Shown piece after piece: positions 53,015 to 62,824 of a stretch of DNA of 64,000 nt. The notes beneath the pieces were generated by a model. It was not told where the DNA came from, searched no databases, and was given only the letters and a program-made list of their open reading frames with translations. Position 1 is the first letter of the stretch. Each line of letters begins with the position of its first letter. The translations under genes were made by a program, and so were the position numbers. Source of the stretch: Asticcacaulis endophyticus (GTDB lineage Bacteria; Pseudomonadota; Alphaproteobacteria; Caulobacterales; Caulobacteraceae); assembly GCF_014652575.1 (NCBI RefSeq), contig NZ_BMZB01000005.1, positions 62,001-126,000 on the forward strand, given 5' to 3'.

Positions 53015-53884
53015 TTAAGCCAGTTCAGCCGCCACATATTTGGCTTGGGCGTTCTGCGATTGCAGCACGGCGGTCAGAAGATGCGGATCAAGCTTACCGT
53101 CAGCGCCGGTGGCCTCAACGGCGTGAATACCGGCGGCGATAAACAGCAGATCAAGCCCTTGGGCATTGGCCCCCAGTACATCGGTCGGCAGGCCATCACC
53201 AATCGCCAGAACCCGTGATTTATCAATGGCTTTGCCGGTCAGGTTTTCGAGCGCGGCATAACACAGGTCATAAATCGGCGGGTAAGGCTTACCGGCCATG
53301 ATGACCTCACCGCCGAGCGCCGTATAAAGATCGGCCAACGATCCGGCGCACAGGATGATCTGATCACCGCGCTGAACGATGCGATCGGGATTGGCGCAAA
53401 TCAGCGGAATGCCGCGTTTGGCGGCGACGGCGAACGTGTCGCGATATTGCTCAATCGTGTCGCTCTCGTCGTTGAACAAGCCGGTGCATGAAATGAAAGC
53501 CGCCGTCTCTGGCGTGCCGGTGCGGTCAAGCTCAAGGCCAGTATAGAGGTGATCATCGCGCTCAGGCCCTACGATCCAGGCGGAACCGAGCGGGGCGTAT
53601 TGGCTTAAAAATGCGCGGGTAGCGTCACCGGAAGAGACAATGGCGCTGTAGGCATCCTCAAAAATGCCGAGTTCGGCCAATTGCGCGGCCAGCCCGTCAT
53701 TGGGGCGCGGCGAGTTGGAAATCAGCACTACCGGCCCGACCGTGGCCTTAAAGGTTTTCAGCGCCGCATAGGCGGCTGGAAAATGCCATTTGCCGTTATG
53801 GATCACCCCCCATATATCGCAAAACACAGCGTCATAACGACCGGAGATCGAGGCGAGGGACGTAATCAATTCAGGGGAGGGCAT
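53015..53884 (-). CDS. HAD-superfamily class IIA hydrolase (TIGR01459-like)
   Basis: 289 residues from the ATG at 53884; the longer frame to 53935 has no support. Motif I is VFCDIWGVIHNG (nucleophile Asp), motif II VVLISNSPRPN, then a class IIA cap and the C-terminal LAIGDGLPTDVLGANAQGLD. The family contains sugar-phosphate and nucleotide phosphatases; the substrate is unknown. It may be transcribed behind the TipF-like gene, 80 bp upstream of its start. Confidence 0.83.
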   Translation of the reverse strand: MPSPELITSLASISGRYDAVFCDIWGVIHNGKWHFPAAYAALKTFKATVGPVVLISNSPRPNDGLAAQLAELGIFEDAYSAIVSSGDATRAFLSQYAPLGSAWIVGPERDDHLYTGLELDRTGTPETAAFISCTGLFNDESDTIEQYRDTFAVAAKRGIPLICANPDRIVQRGDQIILCAGSLADLYTALGGEVIMAGKPYPPIYDLCYAALENLTGKAIDKSRVLAIGDGLPTDVLGANAQGLDLLFIAAGIHAVEATGADGKLDPHLLTAVLQSQNAQAKYVAAELA

Positions 53885-53964
53885 GGGCAATTCGCAATTT
53901 GTAATGTGAGGAGCTGAATATTCCGCCGACTCCAACTAACGGGTCAAAGGGGCTTGCCCCCTTG

Positions 53965-55302
53965 CTAAGCCCGGCGACGCAGGGGCGGCAGGGTTGAGCG
54001 GGCAAAGCCAGCGGGTGGGGCGGTTTCCAGCAGCACTTGCTCCTTGATGGCGCGCGGTTCACCGAACAGATGGCCCTGACCATAGCCGATATCGGCTTCG
54101 AGCACGTCAACGACCTGACGCTCAGACTCGATCTTTTCGGCAATGACTTCGATGCCGTAACGCGCCAGCAGTGAGGCGTAATCACCGGCGTGAATATCTT
54201 TTAGGAACTTCATGGCCGGGCGACCGTCGATGTCGAGCAATTGCTCCATCAAAAGCTTGGCCGAAATTTTGACGAAGCGTACGTCCGAGCGTTGCAGGTC
54301 ATGAACGTCGAAATCAATCGTCGTGACCTTATCGATCGAGAAGCGGAAGCCGAGATCGGCCAGTTTGGCCATATTGCGGGCTTCGGCCGACCCGCGGGCG
54401 ATAAAGGCGTCCTGACCCAGTTCAAAAATCAGCGCGCCGGACAGGTCGCGGTTTTCCTTAAGGAACTCCAAAAACTGCGGGAAAAAGCTGTCGTCACGCA
54501 GGGTCGAGAGCGAGATATTGCAGAAAATACCAATGCGACGATCGTTCTTGGCCAGTTTGCGCACAATCTGCACACAACGAAACAGCAGCAGATTGTCAAT
54601 CGACGGCAGCAAACCTTCGGGTTCGGCCACGGTCAGATATTCTGCGGGCATCATCACGCGGCCGGTCTCATCGCGCAGACGCGAAAAGCTTTCGTAAAAC
54701 ACCGTCTTACGCTGTGGCAGGGACACGACGGGTTGCAGATAGAGATCGACGCGATTCTCAATTAGGGCCTCACGCACGGTCTCAATCAGGGCTATGGCCT
54801 GTTGTTCCTGACGCGACATCTGGCGTACAGCCTCGGCAGCATTGGGGCCGCGCGCATAGCTTGGCTGGGTGGGGGCTGGCGCACGGTTTTGCCATTGGTT
54901 GAGGCGATCTTCGATGCTTTCGCCGAGCTTAAGCACCAGCCCTTCCAGCATCTTAACCTCAGATGTCAATTCTTCGGTGCGGGTGGTGCGTTGATGCTGC
55001 ACGCTGTCGGCCAGATCGAGCATGTCTTTTTGGGTGGCGTCAATGGCTTCGACCATCAGGCGGTGGGCTTCGCGCACCCGGTCGAGATCCTTATCGATGC
55101 GGGCGGCCATCAGCTTTTGGCCGACAAACACATGGAACCCGGTACACAGGCCCATGGTGCCCAGAAACGCCGCTACGCACGCACCGCCGTCTGAGCCGCC
55201 GCGCCACAACAGGGCGGCCACCGTCAGCGACAGAAAGATGTAGGTGCCCATCAACAGGGCAGGGGTGGCTCTGGCCATGAATGCGTGGTCCTGAAGAATC
55301 AC
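53965..55302 (-). CDS. TipF-like membrane protein with degenerate EAL domain
   Basis: 445 residues (an ATG at 55278 is the alternative start). Two membrane helices (about 8-30, 38-58) are followed by a coiled coil (about 70-125) and an EAL domain (about 175-430). EAL residues kept: ESF, NISL, FELGQ, the first Asp of FSID, FVKIS, AEKIES and GQGHLFGEP. The second catalytic Asp and the DFGTGYSS loop are replaced by KVTTIDFD, so phosphodiesterase activity is unlikely. This layout and size match Caulobacter TipF, a c-di-GMP-binding organiser of flagellar assembly at the new pole. Confidence 0.75.
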   Translation of the reverse strand: MILQDHAFMARATPALLMGTYIFLSLTVAALLWRGGSDGGACVAAFLGTMGLCTGFHVFVGQKLMAARIDKDLDRVREAHRLMVEAIDATQKDMLDLADSVQHQRTTRTEELTSEVKMLEGLVLKLGESIEDRLNQWQNRAPAPTQPSYARGPNAAEAVRQMSRQEQQAIALIETVREALIENRVDLYLQPVVSLPQRKTVFYESFSRLRDETGRVMMPAEYLTVAEPEGLLPSIDNLLLFRCVQIVRKLAKNDRRIGIFCNISLSTLRDDSFFPQFLEFLKENRDLSGALIFELGQDAFIARGSAEARNMAKLADLGFRFSIDKVTTIDFDVHDLQRSDVRFVKISAKLLMEQLLDIDGRPAMKFLKDIHAGDYASLLARYGIEVIAEKIESERQVVDVLEADIGYGQGHLFGEPRAIKEQVLLETAPPAGFARSTLPPLRRRA

Positions 55303-55376
55303 TAATACGCGTAGAGCGTACTATGGGGTGATTTTCCTCTGACGCAAAGCGCGGCGTTAACTTTTGAGGGTGCGAC

Positions 55377-55871
55377 CTAAAACATGCCGTCGGTATTGCG
55401 CCGGTAAGGGCCTTTGTAGCCTTCATCGGTCTTTCGCCTGCGATCCGGCCCGAAATAGCTGGAGCAGCGGATAAACGGACGCGGGCGCATGATGATGGTG
55501 TCGATACGGCCCAAAAGCGCGCGCGCCGTCAATGGCTTGACCACAAACTCATTGACCCCGGCGTCGCGGGCTTCCATCACGCGGGTTTTCTCGGAATGGC
55601 CGGTGATCATTACGACCGGCAGGTAAGGGTTGGGGCTGTCGCTGGAATTACGCAGCATGCGGGTAAATTCAACCCCGTCGATGGGCTGCATGTTGAAATC
55701 GACAATGGCAATGTCGGCTTCGTATTGCCGCAGCATCTCCAGGGCCTCAGCGCCGTCGCGCGCTTCGCGAATGTTACGCAGACCCGTGCCTTTGAGGATA
55801 GCCATGACGATTGAGCGCATGTGCTGATTGTCTTCGACCAGCAGAATTTTAAGGGCACTATAATCAGTCAT
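55377..55871 (-). CDS. CheY-like response regulator with Arg-rich C-terminal tail
   Basis: 164 residues. The receiver domain (about 5-125) has LLVEDNQHMRS, IVDFNMQPIDG with the phosphoacceptor Asp, MITGHSE and VVKPLTARALL. A ~38-residue tail follows (FIRCSSYFGPDRRRKTDE, then GPYRRNTDGMF). Arg-rich tails after a receiver are known from Caulobacter Cle-type CheY-like c-di-GMP effectors, but the YFGPDRRR motif also occurs in other receivers. It is 75 bp upstream of the TipF-like gene on the same strand, so likely in one unit. Confidence 0.8.
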   Translation of the reverse strand: MTDYSALKILLVEDNQHMRSIVMAILKGTGLRNIREARDGAEALEMLRQYEADIAIVDFNMQPIDGVEFTRMLRNSSDSPNPYLPVVMITGHSEKTRVMEARDAGVNEFVVKPLTARALLGRIDTIIMRPRPFIRCSSYFGPDRRRKTDEGYKGPYRRNTDGMF

Positions 55872-56139
55872 GACACATAAGTCCGTTCTGCCTCAACACG
55901 GCAGATGATTTAACTTAAAATCTAAAAAGGAGGTACGCGGTACTGATGGGATCGGCACCGTTCGTTTTAGAAACTGAAGGGGCGATCCGTGCCAGCGGTT
56001 AAGCAAACCCGTCCTAAAGATCAAGTGCGGCGCACACATATTGTCGCTGATTGAGCATGGTGGACACAATATTTCCATAAAATGTGACGCATTTTGCAAT
56101 AGTATGCACTCTTGATGGCGAATTTGACGCCAATTGGTC
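55872..56139 (-). promoter_or_regulatory. Region upstream of the response regulator
   Basis: About 268 bp between the M23 gene (stop) and the response-regulator start, on the minus strand. It should hold the promoter for the regulator/TipF-like unit and the terminator of the M23 gene. No clear box or stem was identified. Confidence 0.3.
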
Positions 56140-57000
56140 TCAGGCGCTGGCCATCAGGCTGGGGTCCAGCGCCCGGTCACGCCACTTGAGTCGCCAGCAC
56201 AGATGAGGGCCGGTGGCGCGGCCTTTGGCGCCGACATAACCGATCAACTGGCCCTTTGGGATCAACTGGCCTTTGGTGACAAACAGTTGCGACAGGTGCA
56301 GGTACATGGAAATCACCCCCTGACCGTGATCGATCAGGATCAGCCCGCCTTCAAAGTGCAGGTCGGGTTCGGCCAGCACCACCCGCCCGGTCTGAGGCGC
56401 ATGTACCGGTGTGCCGACGGGGGCGGCCATGTCATAGCCATAGTGCGGCCGCGACGGCACGCCGTTTAAGATGCGCTGATTACCGAAGGTGCCCGACACG
56501 CGGTAGATATCAAGCGGCCATGAAAACCCGTCCCGGAACCAGTCAGCGTCTTCGCGGTGGGCAAAGGCTTCGTTCTTGAGTGCGACCTCGGCGGCGATAC
56601 GCTCCAGCAAGGCGGGATCGCTGGGGGTGACGGTATTTTGCGGCAGGCCATCAATGCGCTGCACGTCATAGCTGGTGGGGTAGATTTCGCAGATCGTCTT
56701 TTGGTACTGGCCTGAGACCGGGCCTTTCAATTCAATCAGGCACTGGGGCGGGCTGTCGCGATCAAAGCCTACGAAAAAGCTGCCGATATCAGAGGCTTTC
56801 GTGCGCCATTCGCCGTCAACCCAGACATCGGTATGGGGATCGGCCTGGCCTATGGCATAGCCGCCCTGCTTAAAACGGCCACGAAGATTCAACGTGCGCG
56901 GGATCAGGGGCACCGCATAGGCGGGCATGGCCGCAAGGCCCATCAGGCCTGCGGCTGTCAGTAAGTGTCTGCGGTTCAGCGCTGGTTCTGGGCTTTCCAT
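56140..57000 (-). CDS. LytM/M23-family metallopeptidase-like protein
   Basis: 286 residues. A twin-arginine-type signal (NRRHLLTAAGLMGLAAMPAYA) begins at about residue 9. The mature C-terminal third is an M23 fold: RPHYGYDMAAPVGTPVHAP (HxxxD), YLHLSQL and GPHLCWRL. All zinc ligands are present, so activity is plausible; many LytM proteins are regulators of amidases. The start overlaps the DUF2093 gene by 25 bp and the two are probably coupled. Confidence 0.85.
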   Translation of the reverse strand: MESPEPALNRRHLLTAAGLMGLAAMPAYAVPLIPRTLNLRGRFKQGGYAIGQADPHTDVWVDGEWRTKASDIGSFFVGFDRDSPPQCLIELKGPVSGQYQKTICEIYPTSYDVQRIDGLPQNTVTPSDPALLERIAAEVALKNEAFAHREDADWFRDGFSWPLDIYRVSGTFGNQRILNGVPSRPHYGYDMAAPVGTPVHAPQTGRVVLAEPDLHFEGGLILIDHGQGVISMYLHLSQLFVTKGQLIPKGQLIGYVGAKGRATGPHLCWRLKWRDRALDPSLMASA

Positions 57001-57194
57001 CGGGCCGTGGCTTCTTCAGGGCCGGCATAGGCTTCCTGAGCGGTGGGGTTCCAGTAGCGCAGGGCCTCCAGCGGGATGTGCTTGCCCGATACGGCGCAGA
57101 TGACGAACTTACCGGGCTTCATGACGACATATTCGCCGTCGCCATAGTGCAGAACGGCCTGATCGGGCAGGGGGGAAGGGGTGTGCATATTCAT
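56976..57194 (-). CDS. DUF2093 protein
   Basis: 72 residues. HYGDGEYVVMKPGKFVICAV and GKHIPLEALRYWNPTAQEAY match the DUF2093 pattern, a small alphaproteobacterial family of unknown function. It sits between xseA and the M23 gene in what looks like a single operon. Confidence 0.85.
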   Translation of the reverse strand: MNMHTPSPLPDQAVLHYGDGEYVVMKPGKFVICAVSGKHIPLEALRYWNPTAQEAYAGPEEATARWKAQNQR

Positions 57195-57221
57195 TATCGC
57201 AATATAGGGGCAGATGGCGGC

Positions 57222-58727
57222 CTAAAACAAGCTCCCCTGATCGGAAGACGGGGGCGGTGTGACTTTTTTGGGCGCGGGCTTGGGTTGTGAAGATTGAGGT
57301 GGTGCCTCGGTGGTGGCGACCACATCGACGATGCCGTCCTTGAAATGCAGTTCCAGCGCATCGTTGGTGATGATGGCTGCCGCAGACGCGACCAGCGCCC
57401 CGTCCTTACGGTGCACGCGGGCAAAACCGAGATTAAGCGGACGGTCGGGGTTCAGGCTCTGGCGTAGTTGCTCAAGGGACGACAACCGCTCGCGGCGTTG
57501 TTTCAACTGGCGTTGCATGGCGTCATCCATCCGCTGCGCCCATGCGGGCAGACGCGCATGTGACTCAGCAAGCGCCACGCGGCGGGTCAAGGCGGCCAGG
57601 GCACGGGTTGATAGTTGCGACACCTGATCGGCTTTAAGCGCCTGCGGACGGGCCAGCAAGGCCGGATTGAACCGTCCCGCCACCCGCACAAAACCGGTTT
57701 CATGCAGGTTGAGATTTTTCAAGAGGCCCCCATCCAGACGATGGGCGATATAATCGAGCCTCTGCTGGGCGGAGTTGATCAGGTCCTGCGGCTTGGGCAG
57801 GGCGCGGCTCAACAGCGCCACCCGTTCGCGACGGGATTCCATAGAGCGGCCAAAAGTGCCGACGCGGCGGCGCTCCAGATCGAGCACAAAGCCTTTGAGT
57901 TCGCTCAACACCGGTGTAGCCATTTCCGCAGCCCCCGTGGGGGTGGGGGCGCGCCGGTCAGATACAAAATCGATCAGGGTGGTGTCGGTTTCGTGACCGA
58001 CGGCGGAAATGATCGGGATGGGGCAGGCGGCGACGGCGCGCGCTAATGCCTCATCGTTGAACGGCCACAGATCCTCGACCGACCCGCCGCCGCGGGCGAT
58101 GATCAGCACATCCGGTTTGGGAGCTTCGCCAGCCTCAAACCCTTTGATCGCGCGGATCACCTGACCCGGTGCGGCATCGCCTTGCACCACCACCGGCCAG
58201 ACAATGACCCGGCACGGCCAGCGGTCACGGATGCGGTGCAGGATGTCGCGGATCACCGCCCCGGTGGGCGAGGTGATGACGCCGATGGTTTTGGGCGCGA
58301 ACGGCAACGGCTTTTTACGGGCCGGATCGAACAGGCCCTCGGCATTAAGCTTCCCCTTGAGCCGCTCAAGCTGGGCCAGCAACGCGCCCATGCCGGCGGC
58401 CTCAAGCGACTCGATGACGATCTGGTACTTGGATGAGGCCGGAAAGGTCGTGATCTTGCCCGTCACAATGACCTCAAGCCCCATTTCCGGCTGGGCTTTC
58501 AGGCGGCTGACATTGCCTTTCCAGATCACGCCGTCAATGGCAGCACGGTCGTCCTTGAGCGTCAGATAGACGTGACCGGACGAATGGCGCGTGACCTTGG
58601 AAATCTCAGCCCGTACCCGCACATGGTCGTAAGTGGTCTCTAAGGTGCGTTTCAGCGCCCCCGCCAGTTCGGATACCGAATAGGGGGCGGCATTGGTCGA
58701 TTCAGTCGGGGGGAGAAGGTCGGTCAT
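57222..58727 (-). CDS. xseA: Exodeoxyribonuclease VII large subunit
   Basis: 501 residues. An N-terminal OB fold ([37 protein letters not shown]) is followed by the catalytic core ([65 protein letters not shown]). A helical stalk lies before the C-terminal KDGIVDV strand. With XseB it degrades single-stranded DNA. Confidence 0.96.
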   Translation of the reverse strand: MTDLLPPTESTNAAPYSVSELAGALKRTLETTYDHVRVRAEISKVTRHSSGHVYLTLKDDRAAIDGVIWKGNVSRLKAQPEMGLEVIVTGKITTFPASSKYQIVIESLEAAGMGALLAQLERLKGKLNAEGLFDPARKKPLPFAPKTIGVITSPTGAVIRDILHRIRDRWPCRVIVWPVVVQGDAAPGQVIRAIKGFEAGEAPKPDVLIIARGGGSVEDLWPFNDEALARAVAACPIPIISAVGHETDTTLIDFVSDRRAPTPTGAAEMATPVLSELKGFVLDLERRRVGTFGRSMESRRERVALLSRALPKPQDLINSAQQRLDYIAHRLDGGLLKNLNLHETGFVRVAGRFNPALLARPQALKADQVSQLSTRALAALTRRVALAESHARLPAWAQRMDDAMQRQLKQRRERLSSLEQLRQSLNPDRPLNLGFARVHRKDGALVASAAAIITNDALELHFKDGIVDVVATTEAPPQSSQPKPAPKKVTPPPSSDQGSLF

Positions 58728-58784
58728 GACCTCTGTTTATTCTGCGCCGAACGGGCTGTCTACATGAAGGATGGTGACGCCACA

Positions 58785-60434
58785 TCAGCTCACTAAGGCA
58801 GCGCCCGAACAGCGCAGACCGTGGACCTGAACGTCGGCTTCACCCAGACCAATACCGAGCGTCCCCAGCAGGGTATTAAGCACCCCATCCACCAGGGGGG
58901 CGGCAAAACTCAGCAGCGATCCTATCGCGGATACTGCGGGGCCCACCTTGATCTTAATGCCCGCTAAGACGACCGTTAGATCAACCTTATCGACCAGAGA
59001 TTGGGTCAGACTTTGGACAGCATCATCGGTTTTTACCGTCTTGATGGTGTGGTTTTTGATGTCGTCGGCGGTGAACGCTTGCGATTTCCAGGTCTCGCCG
59101 CCCAGTTTGATCTGGGCCTTGGCGGTGGCGCTGATGACAGGAATCCCCAGGGCGCTGATATTGACCAAGGTGGCGTCATTGACCGTCAGGGTTTTCTTGA
59201 AATTATTGAGATCGGCCACATTGATTTCGCCGATATTGACCTGTCCGATGCTGGGACGAACGCTTAGGGTCACGCTTTTTGAGCCTGTGCAGGTGATACT
59301 GGCCAGTTTCGCTTCACCCGATGCCAGTTCGATAAACACCGGCAGTTTCAACGCCTTGACACCGAGCGCGCTCAACACCGAACCGACGCCACCGATGGAG
59401 GCTTCGACATAAAGTCGCGTCTGGGCCGTGCGAATGATGGGCTCACCGGAGCGCGTGACGGTGATCCACGGCGATGAATTGGGCCGCTCCCCTATGGCCA
59501 GCCAGACCTTGAGCGCACTTAAACTTGGCACCTGCGAAGACAGGTTCAGTTCGACTTGCCGGTTCTTATTGGCGGTGGTCAGCATGGCGTTCACCAGCGC
59601 CAGGGAATCGACCGATACGGCTGAGTCCGAAGCCCCTTTGATGTAGTCCTGATTGCCGTAAACCCCCAGATCGATCAGATCGTTCAGTTTGATTTTGGTG
59701 TCCTTGATATTGGTGGCCGCCAGAACCTTAAGCGGGCCGCGGGCATTGAGATCGACCTCTTCGGCCAGCAGATTGAGCGCATCGCCGAGTTTCACCTCAG
59801 CGTTCAGGGTGTCATCGAAACTGGCGGCATCCAGCGCAACGGTTTCATGCAGGGCACTGACATAGCTCAAAAGATCCACGCGCGCGCTGACCAGATGATT
59901 ATAATCCATCACGGTCAGGCTGACGCTGGAGCCGGTCAGGCCGCTCAGCAGACTGTTGAGCAGGCCACCGTTGAGGGACGCCAGCCGTGAGCCAATGCTA
60001 AAGGCGGCCAGTTGCGTCTGGCTGGCCGTAGCCGTGCGGCTGATGGTGATGGAGGGTTTATCCAACAGCACCTGCCCAAAATAGAGCGGGGCCTGCGCGG
60101 TCAGGGTGACGCGGGCGGCATTGGCTGAGGTCAGGGCCGTGGTCTTAAAGCGGTTGTCGTGGCTGAGGCTTTGATCATACTGGCCGATCTCGGTGACCGT
60201 CGTGGTGCCGGTAAGATTGGCGGCGACGGTGGCGGATGCGGCGGCATCGGCACGGCTGAGGTCGGCGGCGGCGGTCATGGCGGCCAGATCGGCCGCGCCT
60301 TGAAGCTTACGGGTATGGAGAAATATTGAGCCAATATCGACGGCCAGAGCGGCCAGGCAGATCACCATGCTCATCGACAATGCCATGATGATGGCTGAGG
60401 CGCCGCGTTCGTCGTTAAAGAAGCGGCGGAACAT
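58785..60434 (-). CDS. TadG-like protein (DUF2134) of Tad-type pilus region
   Basis: 549 residues. A single N-terminal membrane helix in a Flp-like opening (DERGASAIIMALSMSMVICLAALAVDIGSIF) is followed by DUF2134-type (TadG-like) extracytoplasmic region with long hydrophobic beta repeats. It lies 11 bp after the TadE-like gene. TadE/TadG are pseudopilins or accessory proteins of tight-adherence pili; no other tad genes are nearby, so this is an isolated pair. It may instead belong to a related surface system. Confidence 0.82.
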   Translation of the reverse strand: MFRRFFNDERGASAIIMALSMSMVICLAALAVDIGSIFLHTRKLQGAADLAAMTAAADLSRADAAASATVAANLTGTTTVTEIGQYDQSLSHDNRFKTTALTSANAARVTLTAQAPLYFGQVLLDKPSITISRTATASQTQLAAFSIGSRLASLNGGLLNSLLSGLTGSSVSLTVMDYNHLVSARVDLLSYVSALHETVALDAASFDDTLNAEVKLGDALNLLAEEVDLNARGPLKVLAATNIKDTKIKLNDLIDLGVYGNQDYIKGASDSAVSVDSLALVNAMLTTANKNRQVELNLSSQVPSLSALKVWLAIGERPNSSPWITVTRSGEPIIRTAQTRLYVEASIGGVGSVLSALGVKALKLPVFIELASGEAKLASITCTGSKSVTLSVRPSIGQVNIGEINVADLNNFKKTLTVNDATLVNISALGIPVISATAKAQIKLGGETWKSQAFTADDIKNHTIKTVKTDDAVQSLTQSLVDKVDLTVVLAGIKIKVGPAVSAIGSLLSFAAPLVDGVLNTLLGTLGIGLGEADVQVHGLRCSGAALVS

Positions 60435-60445
60435 GGGAAATGCCT

Positions 60446-60946
60446 TTAATAGCCGCCGCGAGCGACGGCGGCGGTACGGGTAATGGTCGTGGGCATACCG
60501 GGCAGGGCGCCGATCAGGTCAAAGCTGCCGTCATCGGGCGTAAAGGTAATGGTGACCTGATAGGTATCGGTTTGCTCGTTCAGGTTGATTGATAGGTCGC
60601 CGGGTGTCATGAAGTCGTATTCGGATTTTTGGACATCAAACATCGACTGAGCCAGTGCCAGCCTCTCTGGCGCTGTGGTTCCGCCAATAGCGGCACGGGC
60701 GGAATCATTGGCCATCTGCTGGACGGCGTGGGAGGTCCAGAAATAGCCGCCGTAGTCGACAATCCCTGCTAACATAAGGATAAGGATCGGACTAATCAGG
60801 GCGAACTCAACCGCGGTGGCGGCGTGTGTGTTGCGGGCAAAATGGCGGAAAATTGAGGTTCGAAAAAAGCGCGTCCAAGGCTTTGGTCTGCGGCGGGGCC
60901 CGGACGCGCTTTTCACTTCTGAGATGTCATCTACGGTACGTCTCAT
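60446..60946 (-). CDS. TadE-like pseudopilin
   Basis: 166 residues. The TadE signature AATAVEFALISPILILMLAGIVDYGGYFW at about residues 41-70 (pseudopilin cleavage site before the Glu-containing helix) is present in part: the helix with Glu+5 is characteristic. The remaining residues are periplasmic with a C-terminal strand ITFTPDDG. It starts an operon with the TadG-like gene. Confidence 0.83.
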   Translation of the reverse strand: MRRTVDDISEVKSASGPRRRPKPWTRFFRTSIFRHFARNTHAATAVEFALISPILILMLAGIVDYGGYFWTSHAVQQMANDSARAAIGGTTAPERLALAQSMFDVQKSEYDFMTPGDLSINLNEQTDTYQVTITFTPDDGSFDLIGALPGMPTTITRTAAVARGGY

Positions 60947-61127
60947 GCAACCATAGATAGTTGTTTTTGATTAATGCGAGATTAACGCGTGCGCTTTTTG
61001 ACGTGACGCTGAAAAAAATATTTCGAGCGAAGGTGAAATTATGAGAACTCCTCCATATTTGAGGTGACGTTATTCCTGAAAAATCATAGGTTCCGTCCGT
61101 AATAGCCCCAGCATTTAGGAGGTAATC

Positions 61128-62021
61128 ATGTCTGCCGAAGATTCAGGTGTGACCGACAGCGTTATTGATATGATCGTGCCGCCGCGCGCCAAGGATTTAG
61201 GCGGGTTTCAGGTGCGCCGGCTGCTGCCGTTTGCCAAACGGCGCATGGTCGGGCCGTGGATATTTTTTGATCACATGGGGCCGGTCGATTTTGCGCCGGG
61301 CGCCGGATCGAATGTCCGCCCGCATCCGCATATCAATCTGGCGACCGTGACCTATCTGTTTGAAGGCGCGATCCTGCACCGCGATTCGGTGGGGTCGGTC
61401 GCGACCATAGTGCCGGGGGATATTAACCTGATGGTGGCGGGGCGCGGGATCGTCCATTCGGAACGCGAAGTGCCCGAAACCCTGGATCAACCGCGCCGTA
61501 TGCACGGCCTGCAACTGTGGCTGGCCTTACCCGAAGCCGATGAGGAAATTGATCCGGTCTTTTTTCATTATGATGGGGCTGAACTGCCAAAAACCGAGAT
61601 TGCCAGCGTACCGGTACGGGTCATGATGGGGCAGGCGTTCGGGGTGACTTCGCCCGTTAAGACCTATTCCCCGACCCTCTATGCCGAGGCGGCGCTTACC
61701 GCCGGACAAACCCTTGAACTGCCGGAAGGGGTGGACGAGATGGCGGTTTATGTCGCGGCAGGAGCAGTGTCAGTTGACGGCGTTCCGGTCGATGAGTTCC
61801 ACATGGCAATCCTTAAGCGCGGAACGACGGCGACCCTGACCGCGACGGTGGATGCCCGTATCGCCATTATTGGCGGTGAGGGCATGACTGAGCGCCATAT
61901 CTACTGGAACTTTATCTCCTCACGGCCGGAACGGATCGAGCAGGCCAAGGCCGACTGGAAAGCGGGCCGGTTCCCCAAGGTGCCCGGCGACGACATCGAA
62001 TTCATTCCTTTGCCAGAATAG
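61128..62021 (+). CDS. Pirin-family protein
   Basis: 297 residues. Two cupin domains: the N-terminal one has the metal-binding HPHINLATVTYLFEG and the GIVHSER segment of bacterial pirins. Its family role is a quercetin-dioxygenase-like or regulatory iron protein; the substrate is unclear. Preceded by an AGGAGG site and a ~180-bp intergenic region with the divergent TadE-like gene. An OsmC gene follows after 8 bp, so both may respond to oxidative stress. Confidence 0.9.
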   Translation: MSAEDSGVTDSVIDMIVPPRAKDLGGFQVRRLLPFAKRRMVGPWIFFDHMGPVDFAPGAGSNVRPHPHINLATVTYLFEGAILHRDSVGSVATIVPGDINLMVAGRGIVHSEREVPETLDQPRRMHGLQLWLALPEADEEIDPVFFHYDGAELPKTEIASVPVRVMMGQAFGVTSPVKTYSPTLYAEAALTAGQTLELPEGVDEMAVYVAAGAVSVDGVPVDEFHMAILKRGTTATLTATVDARIAIIGGEGMTERHIYWNFISSRPERIEQAKADWKAGRFPKVPGDDIEFIPLPE

Positions 62022-62029
62022 AAAACCTT

Positions 62030-62452
62030 ATGACCAAAGTTCGCATAAATGAGACCCACGCCAGTACCTACAGTGTCGCGATTGAGGTCGGTGCCCATAG
62101 CCTGATCGGTGATGAACCGGCCGATAAGGGCGGACTGGATCTGGGGCCGTCGCCCTATGATCTTTTGACCTCTGCTTTAGGCGAATGTACGGCCATGACC
62201 GTGCGTTGGTATGCCCGCAGTCAGGGCTGGCCGGTCGATCAGATTGAGGTACGTGTCACCCACGAAAAGCGCGGAAGGCAGGATGTATTCACCAAATCCG
62301 TTCACATAACGGGCGACCTGCTGAGTGATGATCAGCGCGTAAAGCTGATCGAGGTTGCGTCCAAATGCCCGGTTCAACGCACCTTGCTGGCGTCGGATAC
62401 GGCGATTGAGACGGTGCCCGATATCGATGTACCGGCGCAAAATCGGGCCTGA
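62030..62452 (+). CDS. OsmC-family hydroperoxide reductase
   Basis: 140 residues. The two redox Cys are in GECTAMTVRWYAR and SKCPVQRTL, and the Glu/Arg environment matches OsmC/Ohr proteins. The family reduces organic hydroperoxides with lipoylated partners; this short type (YhfA/OsmC-like) may have other roles. Co-oriented with pirin, 8 bp downstream. Confidence 0.88.
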   Translation: MTKVRINETHASTYSVAIEVGAHSLIGDEPADKGGLDLGPSPYDLLTSALGECTAMTVRWYARSQGWPVDQIEVRVTHEKRGRQDVFTKSVHITGDLLSDDQRVKLIEVASKCPVQRTLLASDTAIETVPDIDVPAQNRA

Positions 62453-62824
62453 TAGCGGGCCAAAATCCCCAGTTCAAGTATATCCGTAAGCATAGAGGTG
62501 GGTGGCCATCTCTATGCCATAAGAGACGCGTTTAGACTTCAAATGCGCATTTTTACTAAAAATTTACAAATTTTAACTGATTTTATTTCACGTTTTTAAC
62601 GGATTCGTCAAAAAATTAAACCATTGAAATTAAATGTAAAATTATCAAAATTAATCATTAATTTACCTTTTGGGGGTGGGCTTAAGTAAAAATTTTGACC
62701 GCTATGTTTATTTTTTGCTTTTCATTAGGGTTAATATGCGCTTTATTGCCTCACAGGCGAAAAATGCGCCGGATTCCTCCCTCGGTAGGTGCCGAGACCG
62801 GTAACAAGTATAAGAGTTAAACCC
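62453..62824 (+). promoter_or_regulatory. AT-rich intergenic island
   Basis: About 370 bp, of which 62540-62720 is strikingly AT-rich (one 60-bp line counted 13 G+C, 22%). It holds T/A tracts and a TTGACC at 62695. No gene is seen until 62825, apart from a 22-codon frame at about 62736. An imperfect CTCGG...CCGAG hairpin (about 62781-62796) lies close to the next gene. Confidence 0.5.

Noticed and set aside
62736-62804. 22-codon frame upstream of the small membrane protein
   Set aside because: Very short and without a Shine-Dalgarno; could be a leader peptide but nothing supports it.
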